Of a stretch of DNA of 64,000 nt, positions 55,786-64,000 are shown one piece after another. Source of the stretch: Cristatella mucedo (Eukaryota; Bryozoa; Phylactolaemata; Cristatellidae). The notes below the pieces were generated by a model. The model saw only the letters and a list, made by a program, of their open reading frames with translations. It was not told where the DNA came from and searched no databases. Each line of letters opens with the position of its first letter. The first letter of the stretch is position 1. The stretch spans positions 1,993,393 to 2,057,392 of the forward strand of contig WPIO01000044.1 in assembly GCA_009760855.2 (NCBI GenBank), in the 5' to 3' direction. The position numbers and the translations under genes were made by a program.

Positions 55786-56104
55786 ATGCGGGGAGCCGCT
55801 TTAATTGTGGCTCCCCCACAAAAACATATTTCTATAGAAACTGGCTAAAATCCAGTGCGACAGATACATTTCCTTTACTCAAGCCTTCCTTCTCAGCCTT
55901 TTGCTACAAGTGACGACAAGCCCTGAACTAGTGGTGAATATCTTACTAAGTTTTGGGACAGATAATCTAAAAGGTGAAGTTGCTAAGCCACAATACACAA
56001 AAAAGGACGAGATTCCTTATTTTATTAAAAGTATTACCTTGCGGTACTTCTTCTATATAGCTCCTTTTCAAGTTTTTATCTCCTATGCTTCTTACAGAAG
56101 TTGA
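55786..56104 (-). rRNA. Mitochondrial-type large-subunit rRNA fragment (pseudogene)
   Basis: On the minus strand GAAGTACCGCAAGGTAATAC (complement near 56030-56050) resembles the conserved domain-I motif GTACCGxxAGGGAAA of large-subunit rRNA. It is followed by TGTGGCTTAGCAACTTCACCTTTTAG. It lies downstream of the small-subunit piece on the same strand, the common SSU-LSU order. Only the 5' part of an LSU is seen. A GC-rich hairpin (GGGGAGCC/GGCTCCCC, 55790-55816) closes the stretch. The 67-aa plus frame is a shadow. Confidence 0.45.
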
Positions 56105-56171
56105 TTGTTTGATATCATCAATAGTAATTAAGCAAGTAATTTGTATAAGGTATAGCTTGATAATTATATGA

Positions 56172-56302
56172 TGTACTGGTATGGTGCCCTGAGAGAACTT
56201 AATTACTATTCAGGCGCTTTATGTATGCCATGGGGCTCAAGTTCACGACCTCGGCAAGACCTTACGAGCACCTTAACTACTGGGCCTAACCATCTCGGGA
56301 AA
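56172..56302 (-). mobile_element. SINE-A copy between the two rRNA pieces
   Basis: Minus orientation. Tail AAAGCGCCTGAATAGTAATTAAG ending ACCATACCAGTAC, head shortened (deletion of the CCCCGACC segment). It inserted after the organelle DNA arrived in the nucleus. Confidence 0.8.
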
Positions 56303-56539
56303 GCCTCCTCTGGGTCGAAGCCAGATTCAGTCTACTGCTGTACACCTTCAGCAAAGACTTGTGAAACTCTTCGAAGCTTTATAAGAGCTTCGAGTGATTT
56401 GCTGTACTGATTGGGTAGACCCTAACCTCAGCTTTCAGGGCTGGAGGTTTTCTTAACCTAACTCGCTGTTCTGCTAGTAGCTCGTACACTTGTACCATTA
56501 AAATGCATCGTGCTTGTTACACTATTGTAAGTTCAGGTA
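56303..56539 (-). other. Spacer between SSU- and LSU-like pieces
   Basis: On the minus strand this follows the SSU 3' end; in an organelle genome it would hold tRNA genes or spacer. I tried to fold tRNAs and found none convincing. An inverted repeat CTTCGAAGCTTTATAAGAGCTTCGAG occurs at 56369-56394. Confidence 0.3.
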
Positions 56540-57215
56540 CACCTTTCGGTACACCTACTTTGTTACGACTTATCTCGTCTTTTGATGAGAGAGAATGACC
56601 GGTTATTTGCGAACTTTTTAGGAGTCTTTCAGGGATTTGTTTTAAAGAACCCCTTACTGGTGTCTATTTTTTATTACTCTGTTTCCAGAATGAATCCTTT
56701 ATTTTCTATCAAAATTTCACTCAATAATATGCTTCTCACGAGCTACACTTTGAATTATGACTTCTACTTTCTACTCACTACTAAACTCCTTAAGGTGAGT
56801 GACGATGAAGAGATATAAGCTGAGAGTTTAACGAGTTGAGAATTAACGTGGGTTATTGATTACCAAACAGGTTCCACTAGTACTGCTGCTGGCCACCAGG
56901 CTCTTTGGGTTTTGAAAAAAGTTCGTCATACCCAAGTAGGGAATAGTTTCAGCTTTTACATAACGGGAGCTCTTTAATGGTTTCGGGTTTCTCTTAAACG
57001 TTTGGTGGATTCTGCCTTTAGGGAAAATAGGGAAAGAGGATTTACAATTTTACTGCAATGTCCTCCTTTATTTTCCATGGTCCGACGTAATCATCACTTG
57101 TACTGAAAGTTAAGCTTTGAGCTTTTTCGTTTAACCACTACTGCTGGCGTGGACTTGGTCAGCACTAATTTCTGCTCAGTAGGTCTTACTGGCCTACACA
57201 GCCTGATAATTTACA
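56540..57215 (-). rRNA. Mitochondrial-type small-subunit rRNA, 3' two-thirds (pseudogene)
   Basis: The minus strand ends with GATAAGTCGTAACAAAGTAGGTGTACC. Its complement TACTTTGTTACGACTT (56556-56571) matches the universal SSU 3' site (TACCTTGTTACGACTT) at all but one base. About 300 bases upstream, CCTGTTTGGTAATCAATAACCCACG matches the segment after the 790 loop of mitochondrial 12S rRNA. At 57126-57153, ACGCCAGCAGTAGTGGTTAAACG matches the 530-loop GTGCCAGCAGxxGCGGTxAxAC. Spacing is compatible with a compact mitochondrial SSU. The 5' part is missing or cut off by the repeat array at 57231. It sits among SINEs and a gypsy element, so it is a nuclear copy. Confidence 0.7.
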
Positions 57216-57230
57216 CTAAAAGAGGAATGG

Positions 57231-57950
<720 letters not shown>

Positions 57951-58272
57951 AATTTTCCTTATAGCTGTTCTTTTACTCAGGGCAACTACTCTCATATGGG
58001 TTGTCGGAACAAGCTTAATTGAAGCCAAAGCCAAACTTCCTATTCAAAAGAAACCTGCTGCCACTTTGACTTGGCAAGCCTAAGTTATATATTAGCTGTT
58101 ATCTTTACTACAGATTGGACTAGTGTGGCGAACGTTTGTGTACGGAAATGGAATTTTTAAGTCCCGGAAGTATGTCTACACTAAGCTCTGGTAACAGCCT
58201 CTCTTTCAACTTTGTACCTTGATATTCTTAAGTGAATTACGGAGCCTTGCGACAGATGCTTAAAAGCCTAGA
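57951..58272. other. Unassigned stretch after the repeat array
   Basis: A short plus frame (57951-58083) ends LIEAKAKLPIQKKPAATLTW after a hydrophobic run IFLIAVLLLRATTLIWVVG; it could be a membrane-protein C terminus or chance. Confidence 0.25.
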
Positions 58273-59937
58273 TTGCTAGATAGACTGCTAGTGAACTTTA
58301 CTCGTGTACTTGTAAAGGAGGTGAGGTCCCTTTTCAGAATTCCTATCTCTGAGAGTGAGGCACTCTTCTGGAAATCGTATAAGGACTTCTGGTTTGGCGA
58401 GAACCACTCCACGAACGAGGTTATAGGAGTTAGGACTAAAATAATGGGCATGAAGGAGTGATTTGCTCCACCAAGTTCTGAGCATTGTCAATAAAACACT
58501 GAAGGGAATGATGAGGAACCTGAGCTGGTTTAACCGCCCAGGAATTGCATCAGCTTTTACACCCTAATGAAGGCACAGTTCAAGAGTGCAGAGTATCTGC
58601 ACCCGTAACCATAACTCAAAGGCTCTCATTAACCGGAGGTACAACTCGGCGGTCTACGTCAAGCAGTCGAAACTCTCCTGAATGGAGACTGTCTGTTGGT
58701 ACCATGTAATAGCCAAACTCTACATTCCTAAAGTTAAAACATTCATAAGATCAAAATCATTGATGAACAATAGCTTTTAAAGTAATGAGTGAGGTCTGTA
58801 CCTCATCCATGAGGTACAGAATTCGTTAAGAAGGAAGAGCTGAGAACACTAAAATTACAACTGGTAGAATAGTTCAAAGTGTCTCGACACAAAGTGTGAG
58901 CACGGAATTTTTTAGAATTTAAGGACTTGTTACTCATTCCCCAGGAAGCCTCTGCTCCGACAATAGTCATATTAAGTGTAGCGATGAAGAGAGTATAGTC
59001 GTGGAACTAGACTAATTAATTTATTAAGGCCCTTAAGCCCTCTTGAGGAAGTACCTGATATCGATTTGGCATATCTAAGACAGTTTAAGTAAGCATTAAA
59101 GGAACAACAATTAGACCTATCTTTTTTTAAGGTTAGGAACAATCTTCTTGCTACAGAAGGTCCAACAAGCCTAAAGGTGAATAAGATACAAAAGGCTAAA
59201 TATAGGGGTTAAGAAATACCTTAAATTTATAAGTTTTCCTCTAATAGCAAATATTAAAATCCATTCCATAGCCTACCTGGCTGGGATCTCATGAATTGCT
59301 AGAAATTTAGCGAAGAACCCTGTAAGGGGCGATTTTCTTTCTAGAGATAGGAGGCTCCCAACAATTTACTCACTACAAAACTACGATGCTCATGGTATTC
59401 AATCTTGCTTTTGACTCAAAGGCCTTTCTTTGAAGTAAAGCGCTCTTGGGGATAGTAGTTAAAGCCCTTAGAAGGCTTTTTATGGAAGTACAATATAAAG
59501 TATTTCTAAAGAGTTTTAAAGGATGACAATAAGACCATTCACCCCCTTGGGCAATAGAGGAATAGGCCACCAATCTACGTAGTTGTGTCTGGTTTATCCC
59601 TTGAAGGCCACCTACTTAAATTCTAAATATGTCTACCGCTCTGGGTGGTAAAGATTGATTCTGTCGTAAACTTAGGTAAGAAAGTAGAGTCAATAGGACT
59701 ACTTTTTGTCACGCAATAATGAGTAAGCACCCTGTTTAACTTCTCCTATGTATAGCTGAGGGTACTCAAAAATAAAAAGGGAAGGCCGCTATCTTAAAAA
59801 AAAGTCTGATCGCGTGTACTAGGCTCCTAGATTGACTTTGTATATTTACAAATAAAGAGCTATCTTGTAGTCAAAAGATTAGCCCTCTCATCAATAGGAG
59901 ACAGGCCCTGTAGCTGGCACTAGTAAATAAATAAATA
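58273..59937. other. Decayed, probably organelle-derived stretch
   Basis: AT-rich to moderate. A plus frame at 58273-58461 ([20 protein letters not shown]) remains open past a UGA as [10 protein letters not shown] if UGA is Trp, again hinting at an organelle code. A minus frame at 59373-59573 is unassigned. No large-subunit rRNA core motif (peptidyl-transferase or sarcin-ricin loop) could be found. Confidence 0.3.
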
Positions 59938-60105
59938 AATCCTAGCTGATTAAACACCCTCTTTTTGTATTGCGACAGAAGAGCCTTTACGGCTATCACC
60001 ACCGTTTGTAGTGGCGATAAAGGATCGCCCACCGCAGGAATCGAACCCACGACCTCGGGACCGAGGTCGTGAAAGCAACCGCCTTACCTGGTGTAGTAGG
60101 TGTTT
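59938..60105 (-). mobile_element. SINE-B copy, closest to consensus
   Basis: Minus orientation: GGTAAGGCGGTTGCTTTC, inverted repeat ACGACCTCGGTCCCGAGGTCGT, perfect B box GGTTCGATTCC, GGCGATCCTTTATCGCCACT stem, AGCCGTAAAGGCTCTTCTGTCGC, end AAAAAGAGGGTGTTTAATCAGC. An ATTTATTTATTT run lies at its 3' side. Confidence 0.9.
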
Positions 60106-60514
60106 TATAGCACAGCACCTTCAGTGCTGGGGGGGGGGAGAGAGAAGGCAAGATGAAGGAACCGCAATACATTGACCTCAAACTCTAGCCGAATGTCTAG
60201 TCAGTTTGTAGAAGGCGGTGGAAACGAAGTCCCCGGAACTATTACAGCGATTTCTGCGGGCTCGCGACAAATACCGGCGAGCCCTGTGCCTTGAGTGGCG
60301 GCTAATAACTTGTGAGTGCAGCACCCAATACGCTCAGTTATGCTGACGGTAGCGAACCCGGCAGGTACGACGAACACCTACCCTAAAATGTGACTCTCGT
60401 TCGACGCTCAGAGCACGGCTCAATAACCGACCGGCGCAAAGCCGTGGGCGTAGCTCCCGCCTGGCTCAACGCCTAGAGCTCAGGCGAGTGCCAATGATAT
60501 GATTCGTGCATTAA
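60106..60514. other. GC-rich stretch, no recognised feature
   Basis: It contains G10 at 60130 and a CpG-rich segment (60230-60490) similar in composition to 35060-35650. A short inverted repeat, AACGCCTAGAGCTCAGGCG, lies near 60470-60485. No gene recognised. Confidence 0.3.
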
Positions 60515-60860
60515 TAATAATAATAATAATAGTAATAATGCACTTGATAAAGCGCCCTCAGAGAACTCAATCTCTTTCTAGGCGCTTTACATTTGCTGCA
60601 AAGGGAAATGCAATTGAATGGTGAGTAACATCATGCTTAATAAACAAACAACATGAATAACATGATTAGGGGTGACATGCACGGGGTCAGCATGCAAATG
60701 TGGTTAGTGGAATCATGCACAGTGTCAGCACGCATACGCACATGAAGGACGAGTCACAGGGACCCGCTAAATTCTGTCCTAGATAGGTGTGTTTTTAAGT
60801 TCTTTTTAAATGTGGTCAGGTCAGGGGATGTTCTGACGCAAGTCGGGAGGGAGTTCCATT
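60515..60860 (-). mobile_element. LINE-A 3' end copy with (AAT)n at its tail
   Basis: Minus orientation: (TAA)n at 60513-60540, consensus tail (CTAGAAAGAGATTGAGTTCTCTGAGGGCGC), 3' region, and C-terminal ORF remnant (NSLPTCVRTSPDLTTFKKNL-like) to 60860. Confidence 0.85.
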
Positions 60861-61194
60861 AAGCTGAATATGACGAATGCGGCGATAGCACAGCTTGAAT
60901 TTTGAGTGAGGTTGCCCAAGATTAAGCCGCTCCAGGTACCCAGCGGTTCGCACTCATTACCCAGGGTACCCTCAGTTTCCCACAATAGATATACGATAAC
61001 ATACACAGACGGGGCGGGTTTCAAGGTCAGGGGCACACCTGCGGTTCCTTCTGCCGATCATGTGATTTTTGCGGGTAGGTAGCGATAGCCCATTTGTCCT
61101 GCTGGAAGCCAGACTAGTCGTACGACAGTTCCTCCAGAGCAGCCGAAGCCTCGATGCACCGTAAGAGGTAAGGAATCTGATTTTGTGACTTGTT
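60861..61194. other. No recognised feature
   Basis: Nothing recognised. Confidence 0.3.
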
Positions 61195-62810
61195 GGACTC
61201 AGTTTTACTCAGGAATACAGATTTAGGTAGTCTCCTTGCTTGTTTTGCTTGATCTTTCGGCAGCGTTTGTTACTGTTGATCACCAAGTCCTTTTCGAGCA
61301 CCTTTCATCTCGCCTGGGTATCACTGGCATAGCACTAAGGGGGTGGTTCAGGTCCTATCTCAGTGGAAACTCCTGAGCATTGATGTGAACGAGCAAAGAT
61401 CATCCCAGGAACCACTGAAGTACGGAGTATCTCACGGCTTTGTGCTTGGTGTCCGCTTCTTTTCACAGTTTATGCTCCCCCTCTTGCCGGGTTTATCGCC
61501 AAGCACAATATATGCTTTCACTTCTATCCAGATGACACTAAGTTTTACCTCTGCTTTGGTCGCTCCCAGCCCTCCAGCACGTCGAATTCGCTTAACTCCC
61601 TGGCTGCATGCATAGCTGACATCACACTTGGATGGCAGCAAACGTTCTCAAATTGAATGACGATAAAATCTATTTACTAGTTATGGGCAAACCAAGTGTG
61701 ACTCTGAAATCTGAAAGCTAAACGCTGAAAATCGTGTCAGCGAGCATATCCCTTGCAGCATCTGCACAAAATCCAGATGTCCTGTTTCAAAATGATCACT
61801 CACTGGACGACCACATCAGCTTCACGTTCAAGTCTGCCTAATTTCAGCTGCGTAGCATTTCTAAAATTCGGGCTTGCTTAGGTAGGGATAGTACATCCAA
61901 ATTGATCCCTAAATTCGTGGCATCCTGTTTCGACATCTGTAACTCCTTGCTTGCTGGTCTTCCGGCCTGTGCAATCAGCTGCTTACAGTCGGTACGCAAC
62001 TCGGCTTCTAGGTTTTTCTGTTGTGAGCATCGAAGTTTCCACATCATATCACTTCTCGCCGACCTGCTGTGGCTTCCGATAAAGCAGCAGATCGATTTCA
62101 AGTTTTTGTCACTCACTTTTAGGTCCCTTCATTCTCTGGCTCTAGCCTACCCATCAGAACTACTCCCTTGCCATACTACGGATTGTACCACCCACTTTTA
62201 TTTACACAAATTCTTTAGCATCATCTCGGAGGAAACTCAAATTCTGTGGAGACAGGGCCTTTAGTTCGAATAATAAAAATTCTTTATGCTCCCAAAACCT
62301 CGAGCTCTCTCCCGACTGACGTCGTGACATCCCCTGACTAATAATATGATATACTAACTGATTCAACACCCTCTTTTGCATAATGACAGAAGAGCCTTTT
62401 ACGGCTATCACACCACTTGCAGGAGCAATAAAGGATCGCCCACTGCAGGATTCGAATCCACGACCTCGGGACCAAGGTCATGCAAGATAACCGCCTTACC
62501 TAATATGCCATCACGGCTCACTGACTGGATGCCATTTGAAAAGAACCTCAAATAGCACATGTTTCCCACAGCATTTGCTGGGTCCTTGTGATTTGTCCCT
62601 GTGCAGGCTAATGTGTGCTGATACTGTGCATGCTACCACTAACCATATTTACATGTCGAGACTGTTCATGTTACCTGTAACCATATTATGCTTGTGGACA
62701 TGTGGATGTTACCACTAACGATTTTATCATGCTTCCCCTACAACATATGTAAAACGCCTAGACAGAGATTGATTTTTCTGAGGAGCTATGAAAATATATC
62801 ATTATTATTA
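61195..62810 (+). mobile_element. LINE-A copy, RT recognisable, with nested SINE-B
   Basis: Plus orientation. [18 protein letters not shown] decay of the FDLSAAFD block lies at 61240-61270, LKYGVSHGFVLG at 61410-61450, FHFYPDDTKFYL (catalytic box altered from YADD to YPDD) at 61515-61550, KFVASCFDICNSLLAGLPAC at 61915-61970, LLWLPIKQQIDFKFLSLTFR at 62070-62125, and the C terminus split by SINE-B at 62341-62520. Tail at 62745-62810 (AACGCCTAGACAGAGATTGATTTTTCTGAGG) followed by (ATT)n. Defective. Confidence 0.8.
62341..62520 (-). mobile_element. SINE-B inserted in LINE-A with target duplication
   Basis: Minus orientation. Head GAGCCGTGATGGCATATTAGG, B box GGATTCGAATCC, end AAGAGGGTGTTGAATCAG. 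CTGACT stands at 62334-62339 and again at 62521-62526, directly flanking the insert: a 6-bp target-site duplication within LINE sequence CCCTGACT. Confidence 0.85.
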
Positions 62811-63060
62811 TTATTGGTATTCTTACCTATGAGTAGGCCAGTGCTCTGCTATTCTATCTGCACTACGTAGTTGTATTTGCTGCTGTGTGGAACCAGAAAA
62901 AGATCGTTCGAGCTTTTACACGGTTTCTGTATATGTGATTGTATCTGGGAATATCCTTTGGAGCTGCTGGCTGTCCTCTTCAGCCAGTTACTGCAGATTC
63001 TGGTAGTCACACCATATGGGTACTTATTAACCTATTACTCATTAACCTATTCCTCAATTG
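62811..63060. other. Spacer between LINE copies
   Basis: Nothing recognised beyond (ATT)n at 62799-62815. Confidence 0.3.
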
Positions 63061-63800
63061 TCGGTGAGTCCAACAGATAGAATCCGGAAGCCAACGCAAA
63101 CTGTCCAAATCAGCTCTACCAGCATATCTCATCTATAGCCTCCGCCTGGAACCTCGGTGCCCACTGTAAAAATGGCTTGTCACTAGATGAGCACATCAGC
63201 TCCACAGTCAGTTCTGCCTATTTAGCCTATGTAGCATTGCTTTGTTAAGGCAATATCAGCCAAGCTGGTCCATGTATTCGTGACATCCGGGCGAGACTTG
63301 TCTAACTTGGTACTTTTAGGTCTTCCTGCATGAGCAATAACTCACTTGCAGTTGTCTGCAAAACTCGGCAGCTAGGCTTATTTGTTGCAAGCAGTGAAAT
63401 TGCTGCATTGCATGTGCGCGTACCAGTCTGCACTGGTTACTTACCAATCAGCAGTTCGACTTCATAAGTCTGCCACTCACCTCTAGGTCCCTCCATTCTC
63501 TTACTCCAGATTACCTATCTGCATTAGTTTCACTTCAGACCTCCCGTGGCGCCTCCTGCCCTTTTGACTGCTCGATCATTTGTGCCCCTCACTAACTTCA
63601 AATCCCTTGGAGACTTTAGTTACTGTTGTTACTTTGTTACCTTTAGTTACTGTTCTCCCAAAAGATGGAACTCACAACTGGCTGACATCGCATATTCTCC
63701 GGGCTAGGCAGAAGCTCAAAAAGAATCTGAAAAACTGTTTCACCCAGTCTTTAGCAATTACTTTTGAACTGTGTGTGGATGCCATATGATTTCTTTTTAT
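63061..63800 (+). mobile_element. LINE-A copy, diverged
   Basis: Plus orientation. Segments STSISSIASAWNLG, LDEHISSTVSSAYLAYVALL, and a C-terminal end with SPKRWNSQLADIAYSPG are LINE-A RT thumb and C terminus in changing frames. The tail is not recognisable. Confidence 0.65.
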
Positions 63801-63965
63801 GTGATTGCATCATATTAGCAAGAAGATCTTGCGAGCAAAGCTTACATGTTACTAATCTGATCCTCGGCAGTCACTGGGATCTCTTTACGACAGGGCTAAG
63901 CTCTCAAATTGTCCAGCCTTTGCTTTCCGGCCTTCACCAGCTTTTATTCGACTAGCAGAGTCAGT

Positions 63966-63997
63966 AGAAGGCACCTTTCGTCTGCAGGGTGCCTTCT
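63966..63997. other. Perfect 10-bp stem hairpin at the window end
   Basis: AGAAGGCACC (63966-63975) and GGTGCCTTCT (63988-63997) are reverse complements around a 12-base loop, followed by TT. Function unknown; the window ends three bases later. Confidence 0.7.
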
Positions 63998-64000
63998 TTG

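Noticed and set aside
56303-56539. tRNA gene between the SSU and LSU pieces
   Set aside because: I tried to fold cloverleafs around GATGCATTTTAATGG; the anticodon and acceptor stems do not pair.

Overview
The window looks like gene-poor, repeat-rich nuclear DNA of an animal, most likely an invertebrate. The evidence is split exons with GT/AG borders, L2/CR1-type LINE fragments, tRNA-derived SINEs, a Tc1-like transposon, a Ty3/gypsy retrotransposon primed by initiator-Met tRNA, very long dinucleotide repeats and mitochondrial-type rRNA pieces. I cannot name the species. Almost every long open frame is either a microsatellite read in frame or the antisense of a transposon. All calls were made by eye, without database searches.

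Left half (about 3 to 32 kb, minus strand): one host gene. Twelve short exons encoding heptad-like, Glu/Lys/Gln/Leu-rich segments are recognisable, and their reading phases agree from one to the next across about 29 kb. The order on the minus strand starts at 32039 and runs down to 3065. Both ends of the gene are missing from what I can identify. The protein is a long coiled-coil protein of unknown identity. A decayed copy of part of its most upstream visible exon lies at 31245-31312. Its introns are filled with LINE and SINE copies and (CT), (TG) and (GA) repeats. Below it lies a decayed Tc1-like transposon (900-2110).

Middle (32 to 47 kb): retrotransposon debris. There are two LINE families (here LINE-A and LINE-B) and two SINE families (here SINE-A and SINE-B), several nested in one another. 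A solo LTR (38952-39230) belongs to the same family as the intact-length gypsy element. A transposase-like fragment, two GC-rich islands and long unassigned stretches make up the rest.

Right half (47.5 to 60 kb): an AT-rich, apparently organelle-derived island. Minus-strand segments carry the 3' end and the 530-loop of a small-subunit rRNA, then a large-subunit rRNA-like piece. Decayed ORFs in the AT-rich parts read through only if UGA is tryptophan. The island was later broken by a 4.7 kb Ty3/gypsy element (49488-54233, frameshifted, integrase active-site Asp changed to Gly), by two SINE-A copies and by a 720-bp CT/CTGT repeat array. The last 4 kb is again LINE-A, with a SINE-B inserted in it.

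The SINEs and LINEs appear to form a functional pair: SINE-A ends in the same stem-loop tail as LINE-A, which suggests that LINE-A machinery moved it. Many microsatellites start exactly at these tails.
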